Shown here: piece after piece, positions 24,292-32,285 of the stretch | Layout: each line of letters begins with the position of its first letter | Numbering within the stretch: position 1 is the first letter of the stretch | Program-made: the position numbers and the translations under genes | The notes under the pieces: model-generated | Seen by the model: the letters and a program-made list of their open reading frames with translations, nothing else | Database searches by the model: none | What the model was told of the DNA's origin: nothing | Source of the DNA: Metalysinibacillus jejuensis | GTDB taxonomy: Bacteria > Bacillota > Bacilli > Bacillales_A > Planococcaceae | Length of the DNA: 56,321 nt | Reading direction: 5' to 3' | NCBI RefSeq assembly: GCF_003057615.1 | Contig: NZ_QAFW01000013.1 | Span: forward strand, 1-56,321

Positions 24292-25185
24292 TTAAATCGT
24301 TTCATGGTAAGGATTAAGGTGGATAATAGCATCATGTACATCTGGATGCGCTTCAATTAATGCATGCTTCACTTCTTTTGTAATTGTATGCCCTTGTTCT
24401 ACTGTTAAATTTGCATCTACACTCAAACGCACATCAAGCACGACGTAACGACCATGTGTACGCGCATAAATTCTATCAACTTTACGTACATTAGGATTTT
24501 GATAAATCGTCGCCTCAAACTGTGCTACATGCGTTGGGTCTAGCACTTGCTCCATCATTACGACTGATGATTCCTTCGCTAGTGAGTAACCCATCTTAAT
24601 CACAATAAACGCTACAGCGATACTAGCGATGGCATCTGAATATACCAAAAAGCCAATATCAAAGCGATTACCAATAATCGAAGCTGCGATACCAATTAAT
24701 GCTGCAATGGAAGAAAAAGCATCTGAACGATGGTGCCATGCTTCACTAACCAACGCAATACTATTAACACGTTTACCAAGACGATATTTGTATTGGAATA
24801 GCGCCTCCTTTATTACAATCGAAATAACAATAATAACGAGTGCAGTAGGTTTAGGAATAACAACCTCTCCTGAAATAATTGACTTCACTGCCGAAATCGA
24901 AATTTCGACACCTACTAAAATTAATAGGAATGCCACAATAATCGAAGCAATTGTTTCAGCCTTACCGTGACCGTATGGGTGCTCCTCATCTGGTGGCTTT
25001 ACAGCAACTTTTACGCCAAATAAAATTACGATAGAGCCGACAATATCCGAAGCAGAGTGCAAAGCATCCGCTAACAGCGCCTTACTATTTGCTAAAAAAC
25101 CAAAAACACCTTTTAGTACGGTTAAAAAGATATTTGCAATAATACCGATCCACGTTGCGCGTACAATTTGTTTATTTACGTCCAT
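24292..25185 (-). CDS. Cation diffusion facilitator family transporter
   Basis: 297 residues with six membrane helices and a C-terminal cytoplasmic domain. The metal-site motifs are ADALHSASDIVGS in helix 2 and HHRSDAFSS in helix 5, each with the conserved H/D pair. The C-terminal domain has the usual fold motifs (VRKVDRIYARTHGRYVVLDV, DVHDAIIHLNP). The closest group by pattern is the MneP/YdfM- and FieF-like branch (Mn, Fe or Zn export), but specificity is not settled. The ATG behind GAGGGCGAG is chosen over an upstream ATG without a site. Confidence 0.9.
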   Translation of the reverse strand: MDVNKQIVRATWIGIIANIFLTVLKGVFGFLANSKALLADALHSASDIVGSIVILFGVKVAVKPPDEEHPYGHGKAETIASIIVAFLLILVGVEISISAVKSIISGEVVIPKPTALVIIVISIVIKEALFQYKYRLGKRVNSIALVSEAWHHRSDAFSSIAALIGIAASIIGNRFDIGFLVYSDAIASIAVAFIVIKMGYSLAKESSVVMMEQVLDPTHVAQFEATIYQNPNVRKVDRIYARTHGRYVVLDVRLSVDANLTVEQGHTITKEVKHALIEAHPDVHDAIIHLNPYHETI

Positions 25186-25306
25186 ATGCTCGCCCTCTTT
25201 CTTTTGGTGAATGTATCGTAACAAATGACACCCGTGTAGGTACATAGAAAAAATGTTTCCCTCAGACCAAGAAATTTACACATTCACATATAGATGTAAA
25301 AAAAGC

Positions 25307-25348
25307 CTTTTATACACTACTTAAAACTTAACCTAGTAGTTATAAAAG
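25307..25348 (-). terminator. Terminator of the 25.4-kb lipoprotein gene
   Basis: CTTTTATA-ACTAC / GTAGT-TATAAAAG arms with a bulge, then GGCTTTTTTT on the minus strand. Confidence 0.75.
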
Positions 25349-25386
25349 ACTAATTAAAGAAACCTTTTTTTTCCTTAAAATTAAGG

Positions 25387-25989
25387 CTATTCACTTATTT
25401 TTGTTGCTACATTAACGACTTTAAAAAATGAAGGTGCTTCAGGACTGCCTTCTACATAGTCATAAAACAGCGAATACGTGCGTTCATACGTAATATTTTG
25501 CACTTTCCCGTCCTTAACATGTTCTACGCGTTCTACCGCATGTGCCTCATAGTCTGTATCGCCAATCTTTTTCATTAGGGAAACTTCTAAAGATACAGGA
25601 TTTTCCGCAATACCTTGTCCGTGTAAAGCTAGTACATCTTGCTCTACTTGAATGTTATAATCTGTACCATGCATAATAATACCATTCATCAACGGCTGAA
25701 TCGTACCCGTATTAACAGACTCAGCATAAGCAGTAGAAAAATTATTGACCGTCTCTACAATCAAAGTCTGTTCCCTTTCTTCGACACCTTCTATTGTGGT
25801 ATCTACTTGTTGCTGTGATGTTTCATTGTCTGCAGGTTGTTCAGTTGTTGGTGTTTCTGACGTTTCTGGTGTTGCAGGCTCCTCAATAGGTGTTTCGGGC
25901 TCCTCTTGCTCTGGCGCTACAGGTGTAGCTTGGTCATTACATGCTGCTAGCAAGAGTGCTAAACTAGATAATGCGATTAATTTTTTCAT
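25387..25989 (-). CDS. Putative lipoprotein with an acidic Pro/Thr/Glu linker
   Basis: 200 residues. The signal peptide ends in LLLAAC (Cys17). Residues 20-70 are a low-complexity linker rich in P, E, T and Q that would lift the domain away from the membrane. The C-terminal 120 residues (from ETVNNFSTAYAESVNTG to the end) resemble the NTF2-like/TcaA C-terminal type of domain found in cell-envelope proteins, an assignment by pattern only. Single-gene unit with its own terminator. Function unknown. Confidence 0.7.
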   Translation of the reverse strand: MKKLIALSSLALLLAACNDQATPVAPEQEEPETPIEEPATPETSETPTTEQPADNETSQQQVDTTIEGVEEREQTLIVETVNNFSTAYAESVNTGTIQPLMNGIIMHGTDYNIQVEQDVLALHGQGIAENPVSLEVSLMKKIGDTDYEAHAVERVEHVKDGKVQNITYERTYSLFYDYVEGSPEAPSFFKVVNVATKISE

Positions 25990-26070
25990 TTTTTATCACC
26001 TCACGCCTAGTATAACATGCGAAACTTTTTTCGTATTGTGACGTATACCTATTAAAGGAAGTGACATATT

Positions 26071-26556
26071 ATGTACCATATTTACAAACATCAAATCACT
26101 GACGCACAAGGCGCTACAGTTGGCTTTATTAAGCCTATACCTTTCACTAAACTGCAATTGCTTGGTAATGTTGCCTCGCTTATTAGTACACAACTATTGC
26201 TACCACGTAGCTATGCAAGCTATGATGCTACTGGCAATGAAGTAAGTCGTACGGTTGCACCTGCTAACTTTTGGTCATCCAAACGCACACTTATTGTACA
26301 AGATACCCTATTACCCATCACTAGTGAGGTAGATACACTCGGACGTGTAACGCATCACTTTATGCTGCAAGGTGTTAATTGCCATATTGACAGCAATTAC
26401 AAGGAGGAGTACCACCTCTATATAGGTGAACAATGCGTGGTACAATTTAAAAAAGCGAGCAGCGGGCTCGATGTCACATGTTACACAGAAGACGAGACGT
26501 TACTTCTATTATTTGCGAGCCTGTACTTCACCATTTATCAAGGAGGAATTCAATGA
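26071..26556 (+). CDS. Uncharacterised protein, first of a tandem paralogue pair
   Basis: 161 residues, beta-rich, no signal peptide. It begins YHIYKHQITDAQGATVGFIK. It shares with the next protein the order 'D..G..V..IKP.P....Q...I.ASL....L..S..SYDA.GN' and a C-terminal hydrophobic helix (TLLLLFASLYFTIY). The pattern is faintly like LURP-one/tubby-C-like proteins, but I cannot confirm that. The start has AAAGGAAG. The end overlaps the next start (ATGA), so the two are translationally coupled. Confidence 0.7.
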   Translation: MYHIYKHQITDAQGATVGFIKPIPFTKLQLLGNVASLISTQLLLPRSYASYDATGNEVSRTVAPANFWSSKRTLIVQDTLLPITSEVDTLGRVTHHFMLQGVNCHIDSNYKEEYHLYIGEQCVVQFKKASSGLDVTCYTEDETLLLLFASLYFTIYQGGIQ

Positions 26557-27059
26557 CAACGTTTACTGCACCTTATAGCACTACGAATCCCGCAAGACAG
26601 CTATACGACGACCAAGGGCAATGTGTTGTACATATTAAGCCTACACCGCTCCCTTTGTCTAAACAAATTGTCAGTATCGCCGCATCATTACTACAAATGC
26701 CCTTACTAACATCCTTTACAAGCTATGATGCTGAGGCAAACCCTATTTTTACGTTGCGTCATAAGTTACTATCTTATGAATTATTTGTGCATGCGACAAA
26801 TGAGTTAGTCGTCGTTACCGATTATCAAATACAACTCATGGAGTCAGGGCGTAAATTTACGATGGCAGACGTGCCATTTAAGGTAGAGCTTGATCTTGCC
26901 TATAACGCAACTCTATATTGCCGCGATAGTGCGCTCGTACGCTTGCAGACGTTTGATAACGGCTGGCAACGCGAGCGTGATACGTATACGCTTGAACCTG
27001 AAGCGGATATGGTATTTGTTCATCTTTTAGCACTACTTGCTACAACTTTTAAAAGATAA
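26553..27059 (+). CDS. Uncharacterised protein, second of a tandem paralogue pair
   Basis: 168 residues. It opens TTFTAPYSTTNPARQLYDDQ, then matches the preceding protein through VVHIKPTPLPLSKQIVSIAA and TSFTSYDAEANPIF, and ends with a similar hydrophobic stretch (MVFVHLLALLATTF). AAGGAGGAATTCA fixes the ATG. A longer reading that starts at 26478 inside the first gene is rejected. The pair is flanked by a divergent lipoprotein and a terminator, so it is a two-gene operon. Heteromeric assembly is an inference from coupling and paralogy. Confidence 0.7.
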   Translation: MTTFTAPYSTTNPARQLYDDQGQCVVHIKPTPLPLSKQIVSIAASLLQMPLLTSFTSYDAEANPIFTLRHKLLSYELFVHATNELVVVTDYQIQLMESGRKFTMADVPFKVELDLAYNATLYCRDSALVRLQTFDNGWQRERDTYTLEPEADMVFVHLLALLATTFKR

Positions 27060-27061
27060 AA

Positions 27062-27090
27062 AGGGAAACCGCAAACGATGCGATTTCCCT
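27062..27090. terminator. Bidirectional terminator
   Basis: AGGGAAACCGCA / TGCGATTTCCCT arms, one mismatch, between the paralogue pair and the converging yqfO unit. Confidence 0.75.
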
Positions 27091-27095
27091 GTAGT

Positions 27096-27308
27096 TTATT
27101 TTTTACATTGGATATCATAACTACGTGTAAAATAGTTACCCTTTTCTTTAACGATCAGCTCGCCACCCTCACCGGCACAACGCTCTTTCATTTGTTCGAT
27201 TTGTTTTTCATAATTACTATTACGATAAATGGTCATGACTAAACCTACAATAATAAATATTGCACCGATTACCATCCAACCTTTACCTACGTTTGGATTT
27301 CTTTTCAT
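27096..27308 (-). CDS. Small single-helix membrane protein downstream of yqfO
   Basis: 70 residues. A basic N terminus (KRNPNVGKG) and one membrane helix (WMVIGAIFIIVGLVMTIY) come first. The polar part contains two cysteines, in ERCAGEGG and YDIQCKK. The ATG seven bases after GAGGGG is preferred; a GTG that overlaps the yqfO stop as GTGA has no site. Last gene of the trmK-yqfO operon. No family recognised. The cysteine pair may form a disulfide if the tail is extracytoplasmic. Confidence 0.6.
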   Translation of the reverse strand: MKRNPNVGKGWMVIGAIFIIVGLVMTIYRNSNYEKQIEQMKERCAGEGGELIVKEKGNYFTRSYDIQCKK

Positions 27309-27319
27309 TATCCTACCCC

Positions 27320-28441
27320 TCACACAAATTGAAACGGCTCAGTGTTTACTGCCGATTCAATAAATTGTACGTCGAGCTTTTTGGCTTCAACTAACGTGGT
27401 CATTTTTTGTGCCACACCTTTAATCATAACTTTCTCTACATGATGCCCTGGGTCAATAATATTTAAGCCAATCGCTTCGGCATCTTGTGCGGTATGGAAG
27501 TACATATCCCCCGTCATAAAGACATCCGCTCCTGCAAATTTCGCTGCGTTAATATATTTATTACCGTCACCGCCAACAAGTGCCACCTTGTGCACTTGCA
27601 CCTCTGCGTCACCTACCATACGAACACACGGCACATCAAGTGACTGTTTAACATGCTCCGCAAAGTCACGCAAGGTCATCGGTGCTTCGAGTTTACCTAC
27701 ACGTCCGATACCTTGTACGTTCATTTCACGTGCCATTTCAAATAAATCATAAACCGGTTCTTCATAAGGGTGAGCATTTAACATCGCCTTTACTACACGA
27801 TTTGTCATACTTTTAGGAAACACTACTTCAATGCGTTGTTCCGCTTCAGTATGTAGCTCACCAACCTCACCGACATGGGGGTTAGCCCCTGCTAATGCAC
27901 GGTAGCGCCCCTCACCTTGTGTCGTATAGCTACACGAGTCGTAATCGCCTAATTGCCCTGCTCCTACCTTTGCTAACACCTCACGTAAGTCAGCTGCTTG
28001 TGCAAAAGGAATGAAAACGGCAAGTTTCATCATTGGCTCGCTATACGTTTTTTCGAGGAATGTAGTATCCGTTAAACCGAGCGCCTCCGCTAATAAATCA
28101 TTAACGCCACCTGCTGCCACATCTAAATTAGTATGCGCCGCATAAACGGCAATATCATTTTTAATCAATTTTTCGTAAAGCTTACCTGCTGGTGTATCTG
28201 TGCGAATGTGTGCAAGCTTACGGAAAATTGGTGGGTGATGCGCAATAATAAGCTCACAGCCTTCTGCAATGGCTTCGTTAACAACAGCGTCATTAACATC
28301 TAGCGTCACTAAAACACGCGATACTGGTTTATTTAAAGTACCAATAGCTAAACCTATCGGATCATTATCCATACACGCTAATTTTTTAGGTGCCCACTGT
28401 TCAAATAATTGAATAACTTCATGTCCATTTGTTGCCTTCAT
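27320..28441 (-). CDS. yqfO: Nif3-like dinuclear metal protein YqfO
   Basis: 373 residues, the long Gram-positive form. The Nif3 fold has metal-binding histidines in IIAHHPPIFR and DIAVYAAHTNLD in the first half, and ALVGGDGNKYINAAKFAGAD and DPGHHVEKVM in the second. A PII/CutA-like insert lies between them (about residues 135-235). Often named GTP cyclohydrolase I type 2, but the activity is disputed. It overlaps trmK by four bases (ATGA), the same pairing as in Bacillus. Confidence 0.9.
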   Translation of the reverse strand: MKATNGHEVIQLFEQWAPKKLACMDNDPIGLAIGTLNKPVSRVLVTLDVNDAVVNEAIAEGCELIIAHHPPIFRKLAHIRTDTPAGKLYEKLIKNDIAVYAAHTNLDVAAGGVNDLLAEALGLTDTTFLEKTYSEPMMKLAVFIPFAQAADLREVLAKVGAGQLGDYDSCSYTTQGEGRYRALAGANPHVGEVGELHTEAEQRIEVVFPKSMTNRVVKAMLNAHPYEEPVYDLFEMAREMNVQGIGRVGKLEAPMTLRDFAEHVKQSLDVPCVRMVGDAEVQVHKVALVGGDGNKYINAAKFAGADVFMTGDMYFHTAQDAEAIGLNIIDPGHHVEKVMIKGVAQKMTTLVEAKKLDVQFIESAVNTEPFQFV

Positions 28442-29133
28442 TGTAAAACCTCCTCAGCTAATGCTATTTTTTGCTGAATGTCAGCTCTCTTAGCAACAAT
28501 CATTGGCGTTTGTTCTACATTAGCCGTACTTTGTAAAATTTTTTGCCATTGTGCAAGTTCACGTAGCCACTTTTTTCGGAATGGCGCTTCTTTTGCTTGC
28601 AATAAATGCGGCCCGAACAATAATTCAGCTTCATTCAGTTGCATATCTCCACGCTGCAATACTAACACTTCATAAATTTTACTATCCTCTTCTAAAATGG
28701 CTTCTTCTAAAAGCGCGAAGCCATTTTTAATTGCCCATTGACGCACCGCTTTAGCGTGAATATTCGGCTGTAAAATCAAGCGTGTTACACGCGTTAAACT
28801 CTCAGGATTTTTTGTTAAAATATCAGCAATTAAAGGTCCACCCATACCAGCAATCGTTACAGTATCTACACCATCTGTCGGTTGCACAGCCGCTAGCCCG
28901 TCCGCTAACCGAACCGTAACTTTGTCCGTTAACCCTTCTTGACGCACTTGTTTAACAGCTGATTCATAAGGCCCTTTTACTACTTCTCCTGCCACTGCTC
29001 GCTTCGCAATCCCCTCATGCACTAAATAGCATGGTAGGTACGCATGGTCACTGCCAATATCGGCAACTACTGCGCCTGTTGGTACATAAGAAGCGACTTT
29101 CGCTAGACGCTCTGATAGTTTTTGTGCATTCAT
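28438..29133 (-). CDS. trmK: tRNA (adenine(22)-N1)-methyltransferase
   Basis: Methylates A22 in the D-arm of tRNAs. 231 residues. The SAM motif is VVADIGSDHAYLPCYL, and the catalytic-region motif is TVTIAGMGGPLIADIL. A C-terminal helical coiled region (from ELLFGPHLLQAKEAPF) is typical of TrmK. GAGGG provides the ribosome site. First gene of the trmK-yqfO operon. Confidence 0.93.
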   Translation of the reverse strand: MNAQKLSERLAKVASYVPTGAVVADIGSDHAYLPCYLVHEGIAKRAVAGEVVKGPYESAVKQVRQEGLTDKVTVRLADGLAAVQPTDGVDTVTIAGMGGPLIADILTKNPESLTRVTRLILQPNIHAKAVRQWAIKNGFALLEEAILEEDSKIYEVLVLQRGDMQLNEAELLFGPHLLQAKEAPFRKKWLRELAQWQKILQSTANVEQTPMIVAKRADIQQKIALAEEVLQ

Positions 29134-29177
29134 TTTTTTACCCTCACTTACATTGTTATGCCTCTACTTTACCATAA

Positions 29178-29212
29178 AAAAAGCGTTGCCTCACGAGGAG
29201 ACAACGCTTTTT
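29178..29212 (-). terminator. Terminator of cccA
   Basis: AAAAGCGTTG / CAACGCTTTTT arms, with A- and T-rich flanks, right behind the cytochrome stop codon. Confidence 0.9.
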
Positions 29213-29217
29213 GTTAA

Positions 29218-29565
29218 TTATTTAAGTGAAGATACGTATTCAGCTACAGCTTCAATTTCAGCTGGATCTTGTAAAAGACCTGCTGGCATTGCGCCTTGAC
29301 CGTTTTTAACAACGTCTTGAATGTGCTCAGCATCTAAACCTGCAATTTTAGGGTTTGTGCCTTGACCAGCTAAGTCACCACCGTGACAGCCGATACAGCT
29401 TTGCTTAGCAAGTGCTTCGCCGTCCACTTCAGTTGTTTCTGCGCCGCCCTCATCACCTTTAGCAGCTTCTTGTTTTTTACCAGCGCCATCTAAAGATAAG
29501 AAGAAAATAATTGCGATACCCATAGCCATAATTAATAAATAAGGTACGATTGGACTGTTTTTCAT
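29218..29565 (-). CDS. cccA: Membrane-anchored cytochrome c-550
   Basis: 115 residues. One N-terminal membrane anchor (LLIMAMGIAIIFFLSL), an acidic linker, then a class I cytochrome c domain. The haem motif is CIGCH at 57-61, and the likely axial methionine is Met93 in GAMPAGLL. It carries electrons on the outer face of the membrane. cccA near sigA matches the Bacillus order. TAACCTCC-type ribosome site, single gene. Confidence 0.93.
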   Translation of the reverse strand: MKNSPIVPYLLIMAMGIAIIFFLSLDGAGKKQEAAKGDEGGAETTEVDGEALAKQSCIGCHGGDLAGQGTNPKIAGLDAEHIQDVVKNGQGAMPAGLLQDPAEIEAVAEYVSSLK

Positions 29566-29730
29566 TGTGTTAACCTCCCTCTATCAGTTCATAAAGATAT
29601 CTATAAAAATTATAGAATCATTCAACACTTCATATTGTACTTCATTCATAGGAAAACGAAAAGCCCTATTCGTGAAGTTTTGTTGATACTGTAACAAAGT
29701 TGTCATTAATTGCGAATAATTTGTGAAGTT

Positions 29731-30294
29731 TTATAGTACTAAATATACCCAATATCCTATTACAATAATCCCCGCAAGTGCACCAGATAATGTGAAATAA
29801 AGTAATTTGCGCTGAATACCCGCTAGTAACCATAGCGCACAGTTAAATAATAGGGCGATAAATAACAACGTATCGTTTTTAGGAAAATACGTTACACTTA
29901 AATAAATCGTAATCGCAAAGATGAGCAAGGCTGCCATAATATGATAAACAACCGCTAACGAAGGATGCTTTAACGCAATAACGCTAGCTCGAATAAATAA
30001 AAAGGCCGTAATAGCGGCCGCTATAATCGCGTATATCGCTGTATATGTAGTTAATGCAAACATTGCTATAATGGAGAAGATAGAAAGAATGGCTAAAAAG
30101 AAAGTCATAATACCATTGGTGCGCTTTTCTTTAGCGAGAATCGCTTGTTTTGCTTTCTTTTCTTTCTCCGTCTCTTCATGTTCTCCTTCTGTATAAAGCG
30201 TTGCTAAAAAATCACAGTAATGCTCAGGCAGTAGTTTATTTTGTTTCCAAAATAAAATTTCATTTAAAATAATTTGTTTTCTCGGCTTTGACAT
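29731..30294 (-). CDS. Multi-helix membrane protein, unknown
   Basis: 187 residues. A 60-residue cytoplasmic lead (SKPRKQIILNEILFWKQNKL, then an EKEKKAKQ-rich helix) precedes about five or six membrane segments. The ATG behind TTGGAG is chosen; a TTG upstream overlaps the site. The N-terminal WKQNKLLPEHYCDFL pattern recurs in DUF-type Bacillales membrane proteins, but I cannot name one. Monocistronic, between cccA and a YczE-like gene. Confidence 0.65.
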   Translation of the reverse strand: MSKPRKQIILNEILFWKQNKLLPEHYCDFLATLYTEGEHEETEKEKKAKQAILAKEKRTNGIMTFFLAILSIFSIIAMFALTTYTAIYAIIAAAITAFLFIRASVIALKHPSLAVVYHIMAALLIFAITIYLSVTYFPKNDTLLFIALLFNCALWLLAGIQRKLLYFTLSGALAGIIVIGYWVYLVL

Positions 30295-30472
30295 ACTATC
30301 AATCTCCAAACGTCCTACACTCTTTTTCTATACTATTACTATTTTATGCGATTTCACATCTTCTATCATGTTCCAAAAGCATTATATAAACATGAGCATT
30401 AAGTCCCTCTCTTTACAATTGGTTAGAAGCGGTGTACTGTGTGGAAGAGATTGTTTAAAGGTAGGTTTTTTT

Positions 30473-31114
30473 GTGAAACAAATAGTATTTTGGCGTATCG
30501 GCTTCTTTTTACTCGGTATCATCATTTTAGCACTAGGCGTGACCTTAACGATACGTGGGCAAACTTTCGGTGTTGGCTCTTGGGATGTGCTACATATCGG
30601 ATTGTTTAAAACGGTGGGGCTAACGATTGGTTCATGGTCAATTATTTTAGGCATTGCGATTTTAATTAGTATTGGCATAATCACTAAACGTTTTCCTAAG
30701 ATTGGCACGTGGGTAGATATGGTGCTAACAGGCGTTTTTATCGACATCTTTAACTGGTTACTACCTGTCGCTACGACAACGGCGATACAACTCCTCGCCT
30801 TTATTCTTGGGTTAATAGCAATCGGCTTCGGCGCTGGCATGTATATTGCAGCTGATCTTGGTGTCGGCCCTCGAGACGCGCTTATGATGCTGCTTACAGA
30901 GTATACACCGCTAAGTGTAAGTACGGCGCGCACCATTATGGAAGTAAGCGTTGCCCTTATTGGCGTAATGCTTGGCGGTCCACTCGGCATCGGCACAGTT
31001 ATTATGGCCTTTGGGCTTGGACCTATCGTGCAATGGGCACTAAAATTTAATGAACGTCTTTTCGAACGTATTACAGGCCAACCTGCATTGCAAAAAAAAG
31101 GAGTCGCATCATAG
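30473..31114 (+). CDS. YczE/YyaS/YitT-like membrane protein
   Basis: 213 residues with five membrane segments. The typical repeats are present: GVTLTIRGQTFGVGSWDVLH near the N terminus and GAGMYIAADLGVGPRDALM in the second half (glycine-rich, ending in 'GP.D'). The GTG eight bases after AAGGTAGG is preferred to the distant upstream ATGs, which lack a site. Members of this family are found beside antibiotic synthesis or regulatory genes; their function is unknown. Confidence 0.8.
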   Translation: MKQIVFWRIGFFLLGIIILALGVTLTIRGQTFGVGSWDVLHIGLFKTVGLTIGSWSIILGIAILISIGIITKRFPKIGTWVDMVLTGVFIDIFNWLLPVATTTAIQLLAFILGLIAIGFGAGMYIAADLGVGPRDALMMLLTEYTPLSVSTARTIMEVSVALIGVMLGGPLGIGTVIMAFGLGPIVQWALKFNERLFERITGQPALQKKGVAS

Positions 31115-31126
31115 CGGCTCCTTTTA
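31096..31126. terminator. Bidirectional terminator
   Basis: AAAAGGAGTCGC / GCGGCTCCTTTT arms, one G-T pair. It overlaps the YczE-like stop codon and faces the sigA end. Confidence 0.85.
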
Positions 31127-31127
31127 C

Positions 31128-32255
31128 TTATTCTAGGAAATCTTTCAAACGTTTGCTGCGAGACGGGTGGCGTAATTTACGAAGCGCTTTTGCTTCGATT
31201 TGACGAATACGCTCACGTGTTACACCAAATACCTTGCCTACTTCTTCAAGCGTACGTGTACGGCCATCATCTAATCCAAAACGTAAGCGTAATACGTTTT
31301 CTTCACGGTCTGTTAATGTATCAAGCACATCTTCTAACTGCTCTTTTAACAGCTCATACGCTGCATGATCTGATGGCGATTGTGCTTCAGAGTCCTCAAT
31401 GAAGTCGCCTAAGTGCGAGTCATCTTCTTCACCAATCGGTGTTTCAAGTGATACAGGCTCCTGTGCGATTTTTAGGATCTCACGTACTTTTTCAGGCGTG
31501 ATGTCCATTTCTTCACCGATTTCTTCTGGTGTTGGTTCGCGTCCTAAATCTTGTAGTAATTGACGTTGCACACGAATTAATTTATTAATCGTTTCGACCA
31601 TGTGTACAGGGATACGAATCGTACGCGCTTGGTCAGCAATCGCTCGTGTAATCGCTTGACGAATCCACCATGTAGCATACGTTGAAAACTTAAACCCTTT
31701 ACTGTGGTCAAATTTTTCCACCGCTTTAATTAAGCCCATATTACCTTCTTGAATTAAGTCAAGGAAGAGCATACCGCGACCAACGTAACGCTTGGCGATA
31801 GAAACGACAAGTCGTAAGTTTGCTTCTGCTAAACGTTTACGTGCCTCATCATCACCTTGTTCAATACGTTCAGCAAGCGCTACTTCTTCCTCTGCAGAAA
31901 GTAAGTCAACGCGCCCAATTTCTTTTAAATACATACGAACAGGGTCATTAATTTTGACGCCTGGGGGCACACTTAAATCGTTTAAGTCAAACTTTTCTTC
32001 ACTAGATTCTTCTTTTTGCAAGCTTTCTTCTTCAAATTTCTCTTTCCCGATAATTTGAATGTCTTGGTTTTTTTCTAAATCCTCCGCAAAATGAAAAATA
32101 TCCTCGTTTTCCAATTCATAAGGCGCTAAACCTTTAGCTAACTCATTCATTGAAATTTCGCCGATTGATTTTGCCTTTTTTGCGATAATTTTCTTCGCTT
32201 CATCTAATGAAATTTCTACTTCTACCTCTTTTGAACGTTCAGACTTGTTCGCCAT
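31128..32255 (-). CDS. sigA: Primary sigma factor SigA (RpoD)
   Basis: 375 residues, the Gram-positive length. Region 1.1 comes first, then region 1.2 ([20 protein letters not shown]). Regions 2.1-2.4 include [18 protein letters not shown], region 3 follows ([20 protein letters not shown]), and region 4.2 has [27 protein letters not shown] fixes the start. It lies 30 bp downstream of dnaG, the conserved dnaG-sigA macromolecular-synthesis pair (rpsU is not adjacent, as in Bacillus). Confidence 0.98.
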   Translation of the reverse strand: MANKSERSKEVEVEISLDEAKKIIAKKAKSIGEISMNELAKGLAPYELENEDIFHFAEDLEKNQDIQIIGKEKFEEESLQKEESSEEKFDLNDLSVPPGVKINDPVRMYLKEIGRVDLLSAEEEVALAERIEQGDDEARKRLAEANLRLVVSIAKRYVGRGMLFLDLIQEGNMGLIKAVEKFDHSKGFKFSTYATWWIRQAITRAIADQARTIRIPVHMVETINKLIRVQRQLLQDLGREPTPEEIGEEMDITPEKVREILKIAQEPVSLETPIGEEDDSHLGDFIEDSEAQSPSDHAAYELLKEQLEDVLDTLTDREENVLRLRFGLDDGRTRTLEEVGKVFGVTRERIRQIEAKALRKLRHPSRSKRLKDFLE

Positions 32256-32285
32256 AAACCTTCCTCCTTCTAAAAATCGCTCCGC

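Noticed and set aside
30382-30996. 204-residue reading frame opposite the YczE-like gene
   Set aside because: It is the antisense shadow of a well-supported membrane protein gene, with repetitive Pro/Ile/Thr composition and no site.
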